DNA of 64,000 nt, taken from the NCBI GenBank assembly GCA_032718565.1, contig JAVGVS010000094.1, positions 439,121 through 503,120 on the forward strand. The letters run 5' to 3'. Each line of letters begins with the position of its first letter. Position 1 is the first letter of the stretch. This document shows positions 36,754 to 48,523 of this stretch, one piece after another. This stretch comes from Distichodus sexfasciatus (lineage: Eukaryota > Chordata > Actinopteri > Characiformes > Distichodontidae). The notes beneath the pieces are model-generated. The model saw only the letters and a list, made by a program, of their open reading frames with translations, had not been told where the DNA came from and made no database searches. The position numbers were made by a program, and so were the translations under genes.

Positions 36754-39212
36754 TACAGTTTTTCTCAAATGCTAAAACACAAAAGCCAATCCTCTAAACC
36801 AAATGACCAGTTGTCTAGACACATTTACTAAATCTAGCCATCATTTTCCAATATCATAAACACATTTCACATGAAGACACAATTCACAAAACACAATCCT
36901 CCGTTCTCATAAATCTAAACACATTTTTCCTTGCTAAAACACAAGTTGCAAAAGAACTCTGCTCATATTCTCAAATGAAAGCTCATGTGATGCAAAATGC
37001 TTGCCACCGTCAGCAATATTTGAACACAATGAACACACCTGGCGTCATTCATTACACACAACGACTCAAAATTGAAGACTTGTTGCTAATGCTGTGACCA
37101 CATGTATAAAAGCAAGTTCAGAGTGCACAGTTTGCTGAAGATTCCAAACAAACACAATGGATGAAGGCAGAGTCAGGGGAAGAGGAATTCGAGTCAGAGG
37201 AGGGAGAAGAGCTGGCCATTGAAGAAGAGGAGCAGGCCAACGAGGAAGAGGAGTTCAAATCAGAGGAGGGAGAAGAGCTGGCCAACGAGGAAGAGGACGA
37301 GGCCAACAAGGGAGAGGAGAAGGTCCAGGAGGGAGAGGAGAAGGTCCAGGAGGGAGAGCAAGACAACCTCGCACCATCATTACGGACGAGATGCAAGCAA
37401 CAGTCATTGACCATGTCATTGTCCATGGCATGACAATGGCTGAAGCAGGACTAAGAGTCCGTCCAAACCTGAGTAGGTTCACCGTGGCCACCATTATCAG
37501 GGCATTCAGACAACACAACAGGTATTGTACTCTATTGCTTTCTTTGTCACAATACAGTTTTACGAGCCTGTGAAAGTAGTCTATTGGTTTCAAATCAGTT
37601 GTTCAATTGACAACACATGTCTCTTTCTTTAGAGTTGAAAGAATGCCACATAGAGGTGGGAGGGTTGCCATATTTACAGCAGCACAAGAAACCCTCATTG
37701 TGGATATGGTTGGTGAGAACAACCTCATCAGACTCCGGGAGATCAGAGACAAAGTCATTGCCGATAATGTCAACTTTGAGAGCACTGAAGATGTCAGCTT
37801 GGCCACAATAGACCGAGTTCTCCGCCGCCAAAAGATGTGGATGGAACAGGTCTATAGGCTTCCCTTTGAGCGCAACTCTGCGCGACACAAAGACCCACGT
37901 TACGAGTATGTGCAAGTAAGTATACATCCATGTTCACAGTACAGTTAGTGGACATACTGTGTTGCTCAGTGGCCTACATTACTTCTGGACAATACTGTGC
38001 TACCTGATTGACTGTTGTTCTGAACACCTGTGCACTTTCACATTTTCACAGAGGATATTACAGTTGGATGCGATGGCCAGACCTCATGAGTACCTCTTCC
38101 TGGATGAGGCTGGCTTCAACCTGCAGAAACGCAAAGAGGCCTTAACATCATTGGCCAAAGAGCCATCACTGAGGTTCCTGGCCAACGGGGGGGTAATATT
38201 ACTCTTTGTGCGGCCATGGGTTCGGAGGGGCTTGTCCACCGGCATGCTGTCCTTGGGTCTTACAACACCCAACGTCTCCTCACCTTCCTAGAGGAGCTAA
38301 AAGACATCCTCCTGGACCGCCAACAACACCATCCTGGGCCCGCACATCACATTTATGTGATCATTTGGGACAATGTCCGCTTCCACAGAACAAACCAAAT
38401 CAGAGAGTGGTTCACCACCAACAGTAACCACTTTTTAAACGTCTGTCTGCCACCCTACTCCCCTTTCCTGAACCCTATAGAGGAGTTCTTCTCATTGTGG
38501 AGATGGAAGGTTTATGACAGACAACCATACACTAGAGAGAACCTCCTAAGGGCAATGGAGCTGGCCTGTGTTGACATCCCAGTGGAGGCCTTCCAAGGAT
38601 GGATTCGCCATTCCAGGGCGTTTTTCCCGCGGTGCCTGGCAAGAGACAATATAGCCTGCGATGTGGATGAGGTGATGTGGCCCGATGCAGCTCAGTGACA
38701 TGATGCCGCACAGTGATTGTGGTGTGTGTGTGGTGTGAATAAAGTAAATAAAAAAACTTTACACCCTGATCATGTTTTCAAGAGTACTGTTGTGTGCAAT
38801 AGATTCTGTTTTTGCATTGAGTTGTGTTACAGTAGTGTACATGCAGAATTTTCTATAGATTTATACTCTTCATGTGAAACTCACAAATCTAAATGCCTAA
38901 TCCTCTGCAGAGATCTAAGAAGATCCGTTACTGTAAAGTTTCTAAAAATATGCATTGGCAGTTATGAAACAAAGCACCTTCTCACAAATTGAGCATTGTG
39001 TTTTCAATTGTTTTGCTGTAGTGTGTAATGATGTGTATAGTGTTTACATTTTTGAAAGCTTCGAGCTGCTCTTTTGGTGTGAAAGTTAGAGTTTTGAAGT
39101 GAGAAGGTGTGGTTGTGTTTATGTAGCTTTAGAAAAGGGTGTTGTGTTTAGACATTGGGGAACATGGAGGAAACGTTTGTGAAATGTGTTTTAGCATTTG
39201 AGAAAAACTGTA
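36754..39212 (+). mobile_element. IS630/Tc1-mariner element with perfect terminal inverted repeats
   Basis: The left end (TA)cagtttttctcaaatgct at 36754 is matched exactly by the reverse complement ending at 39212 over 28 bp including the flanking TA. TA target duplications bound the 2.46-kb element. It carries one transposase gene in three exons (see 37157-38698) and short flanks rich in 'aaacac' motifs. Identical ends imply a recent arrival, while the coding region already has a stop and a frameshift. Confidence 0.92.
37157..38698 (+). pseudogene. Spliced IS630-like transposase with DD36E spacing, inactivated
   Basis: Exons are 37157-37521, 37633-37915 and 38052-38698, with GT-AG introns of 111 and 136 bp. 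The N-terminus is Gly/Arg-rich (GRVRGRGIRVRGGRR), followed by a helix-turn-helix stretch (GMTMAEAGLRVRPNLSRFTV). The catalytic Asp lies in YLFLDEAGF, the second in VIIWDNVRFH and the Glu in FLNPIEEFF. By my count 36 residues separate the last two, unlike the 34 of classical Tc1. Codon 22 is TGA (37220-37222) where the repeat pattern predicts CGA, and a one-base shift lies at about 38125-38140. The terminal repeats remain identical, so it could still be moved by a related enzyme. The closest named group may be a DD36E Tc1-like family. Confidence 0.85.
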
Positions 39213-39630
39213 AGTATGTTTTATAGTTCTTCAAAGCGGCTCTTAATTCTAAGCATGAAATAAATCAAGGATCATTTCCCTTTAATTAACATTTTAAACG
39301 ATACACTCTCACTTGATGAACAGTTTTAAACAATTATTAAAAATGTCCTTCTAATGATTAGACCACCAGCCCCTAGGCACCGGACATGTTTTAGCTGATC
39401 TCTTAATCAAGTCGCAGAAGACAAATAAGAAGAGCAGCAGCTCTGAAATCACTAGGAAATCAACAACCCCGTCCACAAGGTGGCAGTAAAATCCAAAAAA
39501 TGATGAACAACTTGTGGAACATGGAGGATTATTGTTTGCTCCTTTAATGTATCAATCAAACACCTCAATCCCAGATTAAGTGCCTTCATCACTTGTAGAA
39601 AGCAGTCCAAAGTGAAGAGGATGAACTCTT
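39213..39630. other. 3' flank of the sushi-domain gene
   Basis: No gene is seen. TTTAAT at about 39543-39548 (ATTAAA on the minus strand) is the nearest possible polyadenylation signal for the gene that ends at 39631. Confidence 0.4.
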
Positions 39631-42600
39631 CTATCCTGCTGTCGCTGGAAAACAAAATGAAAAACATTTTTATTTGGTCAGGCAGGGCTCTAGGGTAGAG
39701 TTAGGGTCAAGACTATCTTAACAGAGAACGAGACAAGACCAATGCACATACACCACGTGACAAATAAGTGGAACATGCAAAGCCTGAGCATCACTCAAAA
39801 AGAGCTGAACAAACGTATCATGATGAAACTTGGGATTTACATTCCGTGTGTGTGTGTGTGTGTGTGTGTGTTTTGGGGCTCACCACACGGTATATAGCAG
39901 TCGCAGTCGCAGTATGCACATCGTGAGAACCAGCTCTTCCACCCGGCCTCTTTGGTCTTGCAGTTCTCCACCAGGCTGCAGCCGTGGGTCATCGAACCCC
40001 AGCCTGAGTGACTCTTCAGGGGACAGAAGGAGCTGCACGAGCCCTCGATATCCTTCACACTCACCTCCACACGGCCCTGACGACACACTCCTGACACGTT
40101 CGGGAAAGAGGGAGAGGGAAAAGAGAAATAATCAGAGGAAGCTTTGTAGAGAATGTGTATAAAGAATTGTGTAAATTATTTAATGAGGAGTGACAAAGAT
40201 GATGTTAACAGTAGAGGCTGAAGGGTTTTAAAATGTCTCATGATATATATCAGCCATTATTCATTTCTTCCAGCAACACAAAAGATAAAAACTAGATTAA
40301 AAAATCCCCTAAAATTACAATGTGCAGTAATTAAAATGTCACCCCCAACGTAACATCAAAGTTTCTTGTTTCAAGAACAACGTGTAATTGGTTGTGAAAC
40401 TGCAGCAAAGTTGAACATTTTTTTACAGAGAATTATTCCAAATAATTATTACAGTTATACAAGATCTGAGCAGTGTGCAAATGTAATTAAATAGAATATC
40501 AAAATAATTATATAAATGCATTTAAAAAACTGTGGAGTTGCGTTGTTGTGGTCAAATTACACAATTATAACTTCCATTTATTTGTATTCCTTTTTCTAAT
40601 TTATCATAAATTGGTAATAACAACATAACACTCATTTGTTTGCCAGAAGCTCACTGACTAATTATTGGTGCTGATATTTAAAAGAATTATGTTTATCAGA
40701 ACCAATCATTTTGAAAGCCAACATGCCAAAAAAAAAGCACACAGTGCACCACAACCAAATGTGACCCCATGTGCCTTGCTCATGAGTACCTCAGCAGTAA
40801 CTATACCGGCCCTGGATTCGAACCTGCGACCTTCTGACACGGAGCGAACACCCTACCGTTACGTCACCAAATAAAATGGTCAACACTGTATGTGTAAGCA
40901 GCACTTACTGAGGCAGGAAGGCTTGTCGGTCCACTTGCCGTTGGACTGGCACGCTCGAGCCGGGTCTCCGACCAGCACGAACCCCGGCCTGCACTCGTAG
41001 CGCACCACCGAGCCAACCCACCAGTCGTTACCGTACACCGCCCCGTTAAAATCCACATCTGGCGGTCCACAGTTCACTAGAGTCATGATTAAAACAGTAC
41101 AACTAATAAAATCAAGCAGTTTTCCCTCTCATAACCCTCTCCCAAAAATGCTATTCACTACTTGTTTTGTACATATACATAGTTCACATAAGTGTATATA
41201 TTAGAGACGGCACCGATCTGATACGTGGATGGGATATCGGTCCGAAAACAACTCAAACAGCTGGATCAGGTATCTGCGGCACTGGGCTGATCTATGGAGC
41301 CGAACTGTTCAATTCAGTTGTATGTTTGTCTATGTTCAAGTATGTGCACACACAAGTGGTTATGCAGTAAAGCTGGTTTAATGTTCGACATTCACACTAA
41401 TTCCCACATATATTACAATGAGCAGAACAAGCGACGCAACACACTACAACCCCAAAAGAAGTCACGCCATTATACTGTTTAATTTCCTTAACAACTCCAG
41501 CTCTCACTCACAATCTCTGTGTTCCTGATGCTTTTAGCCAGAGGTGGGCAAAGTAGCTAACTTCATTACTTAAGTGAAAGTACAGATCCCACAAGTCAAA
41601 TGTTACTCCAATACAAGTGAAAGTCGTATAGTTAAATTACTGAAGTACTTGTTTAAAAAAATACTTAAGTATTAAAAGTACATCATCTTTCACCACATTG
41701 CTGCATTATTGCCACAACACTTACAACACCTAATGTCTCTGACTAACTTGTAGAAGCTGTAGAATATGGAATTGGTAGAATGTTACAGAATGAAACACAA
41801 CCTAAACTGATAAAGAAAACCAGTCATTAGTTTATTTCATTTATTAATTGTGAGACTACACCCCTCACAAAACAGCACGGTAGTGTTCTGACCCAGCTCT
41901 GGCAGTGTGCAGACATATATGTGTATGTTAATCAGCAGAACAATGCAGTAACTGTAAATGCAGCTCACAGCATAAAATTAACATTCCAACCTGTTTAAAA
42001 CCCAGCTCTACACCTCCAGCTCCATGACTTTCAACAGCAATGTTTTAATCAAAACAGAAAACAGCAGAACTGTCTAAACTTGGTGTTATAGCTACAGTCT
42101 ACAGGCGTGATGTAACCTACTGATTACTGATAGACTGTCACCTGCCAATCAACCAATCACCTTTTAGAAAAGGGGGAATAACATCCACTTTATCCACAGA
42201 TTTCACAAAGTAACGAGTAACGAGAACCTTGATACAAATGTAGTGAAGTGAAAAGTACAGTATTTGTCTTTAAAATGTAGTGAAGTGGAAGTCATAAGTT
42301 TCCAAATAAAATACTACTCAAGTGAAGTACAGATACTCAACAACTCTACTTAAGTACAGTACTCAAGTAAATGTGCTTAGTTACTGTCCGCCTCTGGTTT
42401 AAGTGCCGCAGAACAGAATAATAAGCAGAACAGAACAATCTCAGTCTCCTCCTCACAGAGAAATACACAATTACAATACTCGGGATCGGCCCACACCCAA
42501 AGCCCAATTTTCAGCATTGGTATCGGAACTGAAAAAGTTGGATCGGTACATCCAACAGTGAATACACTAGTTTCAAAATTTTCACTGTTGCGTTCAGAAT

Positions 42601-43663
42601 AACTTTTACAACCTAGTGATTATTATGAACGCCTTAAATGTGCAGCTACAACCTTGCAAAAACTGAGAATTATTAAAAAGCAAATTGTCACTAACAGTAA
42701 CATTAAACAGTGGTGTTGGTGAATCTGTGTCTTTGTCAGTGAAAAACATTAACTCAAAATCGCAAAAACATAATTGTTCAGTTTGGTCATAAATAGATAT
42801 TTTGTTGTTCACTGTTGAAGTTGAGTGATTATTTTGTCATTGTGAACACACCACAGCACAGCCCACAGTGCACTCTTATAGCCACACATTTATGATGTGC
42901 AGGACAATGCAATAACTTTGTGCCAAATTTAATTCTTCATGAAATAAAGTTGGTAAACATCATGTGCAAGAGTTTAGAACACTTTCTATGTTCAAATATA
43001 TTCATATATTCAATGTATTCATATTGAATAAAAGTAAGACGCTGACCTCTGCAGAGGGATTTATAGCCCAGCCAGCAGCAGTCCGAATCGCCACAGCTGT
43101 CCTTCTTCAGCTCCCGGTGTCGCCCCCTACAGCCCCCGAAACACAAAGGCGCCGTGCCTGACCAGTACGTGTCGGCCAGCTCGTCCTCCTGCTCCACCTC
43201 CAGCAGACCTGCTCCACAACACAACACAACGCAACTCTATGAAAACCCATTTCTCAATGACGGTTTACGCCAAATTAAGCTATAAAAGTGGAGTGGTGTA
43301 ACGATAGATCAATCTACATCGATACATCGACTCAGTGATCAAGTTCAAATGAAATCATTGATCCAAAATGAAAAGAGCGATCAGATATACAGCTTGTAAT
43401 GTCACTTAACGCTAAAACTGTTTACTTTAAATTTTCTAGTTGGACTCAGGACTAAAAATGTTGAATTATATATTAGTTCCTTGAACCCAAGCTCAATTTT
43501 GACCGCTACTTCATACTAGGTAAATTAAAATCTAGATTAACACCTCACCGCTTCCTTGCTCTCCATCCGTTGATGTGACTTCAGTCACTTCTGTGACAGA
43601 GACTTGTGTGGACATTCCGTAAGACGACTCAAGAAACAGGCAAAGAAGTGTCCAAAACCTCAT
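39631..43663 (-). CDS. Secreted cysteine-rich protein with one sushi (CCP) domain, unrecognised gene
   Basis: Five coding exons: 43663-43549, 43208-43047, 41076-40909, 40090-39884 and 39644-39631. They total 666 nt (221 aa). The start MRFWTLLCLFLESSYG is a signal peptide, followed by a Thr/Val/Glu-rich linker. Residues about 56-92 form a compact Cys module (CFGGCRGRHREL, CGDSDCCWLGYKSLC). Residues 93-147 are a sushi domain (NCGPPDVDF, VRYECRPGFVL, CQSNGKW, SC). Residues 149-217 form a second Cys-rich module (GSCSSFCPLKSHSGWGSM, SRCAYCDCDCYIPC). The three internal exons are all phase 1-1 and each holds one module, the usual structure of shuffled extracellular domains. I cannot name the gene. 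The last exon adds only four residues (ATAG then stop) and is the least certain part. The first ATG fits the signal peptide. A secreted adhesion or complement-like role is inference. Confidence 0.75.
40738..40872 (-). repeat. tRNA-derived SINE, copy 5
   Basis: The reverse complement shows ttggtgacgtaacggtaggg, a B box ggttcgaatcc and ggtactcatgagcaag. The middle is deleted. It lies in intron 3 of the sushi gene, about 36 bp from the exon 3 donor. Confidence 0.85.
41202..42553 (+). mobile_element. hAT-like element carrying a nested second element
   Basis: The left part (41202-41330: tagagacggcaccgatctg, ggatatcggtccg) matches 13437-13803 in reverse. The right end near 42545 (ttggatcggtacatcc) is the inverted counterpart. 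Between them lies the complete element 41539-42396, so the second inserted into the first. It is in intron 2 of the sushi gene. Confidence 0.65.
41539..42396. mobile_element. Non-autonomous hAT-like element with cagaggtgggc termini, copy B
   Basis: It has the same termini as 22851-23730 and is nearly the same throughout, with small indels (for example shorter around 41630 and 41970). No coding sequence is seen. Confidence 0.8.
42835..42878 (-). repeat. SINE tail fragment
   Basis: tcattgtgaacacaccacag and cacagtgcac match the reversed SINE tail. A similar fragment is at 63358-63412. Confidence 0.5.
43285..43345. repeat. hAT terminal fragment (gtgtaacgata family)
   Basis: gtggtgtaacgatagatcaa and tctacatcgatac also occur at about 27105-27135 and, reversed, at 62130-62195 and 63868-63902. 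This is a dispersed hAT-type terminus. Confidence 0.5.
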
Positions 43664-45041
43664 GGTTAATGCAGGAATGTGTAAGTAACCAAAAGATCTT
43701 CTTCATTCAGCACTTTCTTCCCTTCATCCCTAAGAAGGTTAGTCCATTCATTTTTTCTCTTGGTTCTCAAACTCCCTCTAGTGTCCACCAAGATGACGCC
43801 TGAAGTGAGAGGTATAATTGTTCAAAGAAAAATGCAGAAAGATCAGCAAGTGGTTTTATTCATCAAGTGCTGACGTTTGCTCTCAGATCTTTTCCTGAAT
43901 CGTGCTCGAGTGAGAGACACTAATCCACACTAAGCTCAATAAGCCAACTAATCTTCAGCAAACCTCAGATGTAAGATTGTGCACAAGGTACGCCCAAATT
44001 CTACAAATTCAGATGTTCAGCAGTTGATGCAATGCTCAGAATTTCATAATAATCCTCATTTGTCAGCTAATCTCAGTCTAACGCCGTTCAAAGCCCATGC
44101 GCCTACAACTCATTCACAATGAGCATGTCTCCCTTTCCAGCAGGACAGCTGAAGGACAGGAGGGATTACTGTCTTCACGAGGCTTTACCGCGGACTCACA
44201 CACACTTGACACGGCAAATCTGCCACTCTTCATCTCTCTGACTCGCACTCAGAGGTGGCAAAAGCACACACACAAGATTACGGCCACAGCATAGAGAATT
44301 AAATCATTATGCATGAAAATGTTAGTGTCAAATATGTTTTAATTCCAATTTGTTCAGTCTTAAGGTCTGTTTCATTTTTTTTTTCATGTCATATACCTGC
44401 AATACTGATTTATTTGCAATTATTTGTAACTCACACCTCCCTCCTCACCTCATAGCACAGTAACCAGTCACAAACATGCAGTGTTCTCTGATTAGATTTT
44501 TCATCATCATAATTTATTTCAAATCATAACAACTTCATATAAAATTAAACCATGTTTCATGTCAGTTCTGAATATCACAACTTATTAAGGTCCTCCTCTG
44601 GACTGCAGTAAAACAAACCAAAATAAGTACAAGCAGTCCCTGGTACCTCGTTAACAGGAATGTAGTAAAATCTGGATTATGGTTATCTGAAACTCCAAAT
44701 ATTTGTGGAAAGGCTTTTGTAATGAACGAATGAAAAAATAAAAAACAAATGTATCTGCCACACATTTCTCAACATTAATTCAGATACATGTTGATTAATA
44801 TGAAAGCATCAGTAGCATTTCTCCCAAAATGGAAAGTAGAAACATGTGCAGGACGTTGAATCAGCCTCAGGAATGAATCTTCACTTCTCTTTCAGGGTGG
44901 AGTTGCAATTAAATTTCGTTCTCTCCTTCATTTCACATTCTAACATAAATGAGCATGAAATTCTGACCAGCTGCAACCAATTCTGTGAGATTTTCGAAGG
45001 TCTGAATTTCTTTCTACAAAAGTTTGCAAACAAAACTGCTG
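43664..45041. other. Intergenic region between the sushi gene and hinfp
   Basis: No conserved frame is seen. The right part must hold the hinfp 3' UTR. The upstream promoter of the sushi gene should lie just right of 43663, but no clear TATA box was found. Confidence 0.45.
44513..44518 (-). terminator. Probable hinfp polyadenylation signal
   Basis: tttatt on the plus strand reads AATAAA on the minus strand, 524 bp beyond the hinfp stop. No other good signal lies closer. Confidence 0.5.
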
Positions 45042-48000
45042 TCAGACCACTTCCATGCCAAGTTTTTGCGCGGTGTCCTGCAGCTGTCGCATCACAGACT
45101 CCTCCCTAGTCATCTCTCTCTCCGTCTCCGTGGAAGTTCCGGTGGTCATGACGAGTGTTACATTTTCATCCTCCTCCTCTCGTCTCCCGTTGCCCGTTTC
45201 CTCGTCTTCTCTCATATCTACGTCTGAGTTTTCGTTTGTGTGGACCGAAGACTCGGTTTCCTCCGTTTCCTGGGCAACCGCATCGCCGCCGCCGCCGTTG
45301 CCGCCCTCGGCCTGGCGCTCTCGCATCAGCTGCTCCGTCAACTCCACGCTCTCGTAGCGAATCAGCTGCAGCCGCATGAAGCCGTCCTCGTGCTCCTTGT
45401 ACCTATGTGGAAAATCAGAATCAGAATGACGTTTATGAGCAAGTACGTTGTCACATGCAAGCGATTTGCTCTATGTACCTGAACCTGGGGTGGCCCGAGG
45501 GCCATTTGAACTGGTGTTTCTTGCGCAGGTGAGCCGTCAGGTTGTTCCCTCTGGTGAAGCACTGCTCACACACGTGGCACTTATAGCGAGGAGTGTAATC
45601 TCCCTAAAAACACAACAGCAGGAAAATAACAGCTTTCATTACAGCTTCTGAAATCTGATTTCTCTCTTCTGCTTGAATTAAAAAGCTCAGCCGATCAGGC
45701 GACGTTTAGCACGAGTTCATTCGGACATTCAGTTTTGTCTAAAGCCTGATCCGGCATCATGCAGCAACATTCCCAGTTTTCCTTGACGCTGTGAAGACGA
45801 TGCAGTTTTTTGAGCTAGTGTAACAGCACCATCATTTTGTGAATTTTTCCCCCTACATTTTGTGTTTAATAATCTGAGATGCTGCAGTGACGGTCTCACC
45901 TCATGTATGCGTTTGTAGTGGTTCTTGATGGAGTGCAGGGAGCGCGTGGAGTAATCACACTCGGGGTAGTCGCAGCGATAAGCCGGCACGCTGCTGTGAG
46001 TCTCCAAATGTTTCCTCAAGTCAATCAGGTTCTTACAGCTGAAGAGACAGAAAAATAAACACAAAACACACAGAGAAAAACACACTGTTAAAATGACAGA
46101 GGTGCAGACAGAGAAGTGCAAGAAAAAGACGACAGCGGGCAAAAACAGTGTCCAGTGAGGTGGCCTTAGGTGGCACAAGAACCGTGTTGATGGCCGTACC
46201 TGTATTCACAGTAATCACAGCTGTAGGGTTTCTCGTTGCTGTGGCGGAACTTGATGTGGTTCCTCAGCGAGGACGGCGAGGGACACGTCATGTCACACAG
46301 CGGGCATTTGTAATGGTTCACTGTCCACAGGGAGGGAGACATGAGAGCGCTCGTGAGAAACATGAGAAAAACTGAATGAAATCATGAATGTTACTATGCA
46401 ATTTTACTATATACGTTATCTACAATTAGGGGTGGGAACTGATTAGATTTGATCAATATCAATGCCATTGTGGATTCTGCCCATCAGTCCAATTCCTTAT
46501 CAATTCTCTTATTGATTCCTGATGCTGTATGCACCAATCAGCCATAACATTATGGCCACAGACAGGGTTCGTCCTTTAAAGGCACATTAGTCTTCTGGAT
46601 GTTAAACCTAAAAACGCCAGCGCATGCAGGCTGCACCAAGTGACCCGAGTGTGGTGGACACGGAGCCCGTACCGTGATTTCTCATGTGGTCTCTCAGCAG
46701 CCTCTCTGTGGCAAAACGTTTTGAACAGTGAGAGCACTGGAACCTCTGCCCTGCACAAAGACCAGCACATGAAAAAAGGGGCTCAGAAAAACGGCAGCGC
46801 TGTCACTCTTAGGGAAAGAGACAAGCCCAACATAACCGCAAGAGAGAGACAGATCACAAGAATAAAAACAAAGAGACGTACAGACAGAGATGTAACAAAT
46901 AAGCAGCTCTTCTCACATCTCCTCACCCTCGATGGAGGTCTGGCGTCGGATGTGGTCAAAAAATTTGGTGTTGTTGGCAAACATTCCCCCGCAGGTCGGA
47001 CAGGCCACCAGCTTCTCCTGCGTGTGACTGCGCATGTGCTCCCGTAACTTAAAGCGGCCCTTAAAAGAGGCTTCACAGTCTTGAGAGAGATCACAAAAAT
47101 ATAAAAAATTATGATACATGGGTAGAGAAAGAATTCTAGAGTTTGTTTCATGGTAGTCAGACTATAAATATCTATATATTTTTTATAGACATAACTTATG
47201 GTGTTGTACCTTTCCAGCCACAGAAGAGGACGTTCTCCTCGTTGGCCTCTAGACAATGTGCGTGCATCTCTACATGTCTGTAAAACCACTCTGGGTTATC
47301 CATATTTGTCTGTATAAAAACACATAACCAGCACAAGACAAAGATGCCAATAAATGAAACAACGAATGAACGACATTGAAAAGCTAAAGGGACAAAAAGT
47401 GGAAAGAATAACAAAAAGAAAACTAGATTCCTAAAGAAATTGTGATTGCAGTGTGAAAACGTAGCGCTGTTTCCAGATGTATCTGCTGATTATATTTAAG
47501 CAAGCTGCGCTGCTCGATTAATCTTAAAATCGCGTCATGAATGGGCTAAGCCAGGGGTGGGTAACTTTGGTCCGAGAAGGCCAGAATCCAGCAGGTTTTC
47601 CTTCATACTTGATTTGAGAACATTCACACCTGGTCTCAGGTAGATATCCACAAGAAAAGGTTCACTAACAATCTTAAAAAGATGACATTAATCTAGACGT
47701 CCACTTGAGGCCAAAATAGGCAACCTTAAAGGTGCTGCCCCCTTGTGAACAAAAAAAATAGCGAACGTCTGCTTTAATGGTAGTGCCCACTTGTGGATAA
47801 AAATAGGGAATGGCATAATGGAGACGAATGGCAATAGGGAAAAGGATTTCCATCGATCCCAGTGAATGAAAGCTCAAAGGAATTTTATTGACTCCTCTCT
47901 CACCTCGCAGTGCTCCCACAGGCAGAGGAAGCTGTCCTGCACCTCGGGCAGGAGGTTTCGGTTTTGGGTGCCCACCGAACAGGTACCCATGTCTGCTTGC

Positions 48001-48458
48001 CCCTTCAGCACCGCTTGCCCCCACTGCTTCAGCTTGACGTGGTAGCAGTGGAAGAACATGTGCCTCAGCAGTTCCCCATCCAACTCTACCGAGCAGAAAC
48101 CGCAGTCGCGCCAGAGGCAGCTGGGCACCTCTTCTGCACACACACATTTTTTATATCAGTGAAGACCTTGCTTTTCATTACTTTGTCAAACCCTGATGCC
48201 AAAACTGCAAATTCCTCAGTTATAAATGGGAATTAAATCCCTCCGCACAACAAACGTAATGCAGTGTGCTGGGGTCACGCAGGTACCTGGCACATCTGGA
48301 TTTTCCTGCTGCTCCTCAGAAATGGCTTTGTAATGTTTTTCCACGTGCTGACAGAACTCCTGCATCCGGCTGAATGTCTCCTGGCACGAGCTCCACTCAC
48401 ACGCCAACTCCAGCACAAACTCCTCACGGCGTGGGGCTCGCCTGCCCGAGGGGGCCAT
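45042..48458 (-). CDS. hinfp: Histone H4 transcription factor, C2H2 zinc-finger protein, complete CDS
   Basis: Nine coding exons: 48458-48287, 48133-47904, 47309-47210, 47079-46927, 46750-46673, 46320-46200, 46038-45900, 45603-45479 and 45402-45042. They give 492 aa (human HINFP about 517). The C2H2 array includes [108 protein letters not shown] and [16 protein letters not shown]. This matches the HINFP/MIZF finger order. The Glu-rich C-terminal tail ([14 protein letters not shown] onward) is typical but diverged. HINFP binds histone H4 promoters at the G1/S transition in the nucleus (family knowledge). The ATG at 48458 follows an acceptor (tgttgtag) 11 bp upstream, so a 5' UTR exon exists. 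Intron 8 is only 76 bp and mostly repeat-derived. Confidence 0.97.
45414..45472 (-). repeat. Retroposon tail fragment inside hinfp intron 8
   Basis: aatcagaatcagaatgacg ... gcaagtacgttgtcacatg matches 57464-57530 (aatcagaatcagaattaag ... ccaagtacactgtcacata). The repeat fills most of the 76-bp intron (45403-45478). Confidence 0.7.
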
Positions 48459-48523
48459 CACACACACACCTCTACAACACACAGAGCATCAAACTATTAA
48501 ACACCATTTAACACACATCAATC

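Noticed and set aside
37161..37433. 90-aa Glu-rich acidic frame
   Set aside because: Wrong phase of the Gly/Arg-rich transposase head; the frame before and after matches the transposase, not this one.
45055..45379. Plus-strand frames with Ser/Arg/Ala-rich products opposite the hinfp last exon
   Set aside because: Antisense shadows of the conserved hinfp C-terminus.
46783..47289. 168-aa minus-strand frame
   Set aside because: It runs across introns and out of the zinc-finger phase; the exons at 46927-47079 and 47210-47309 explain the conserved parts.
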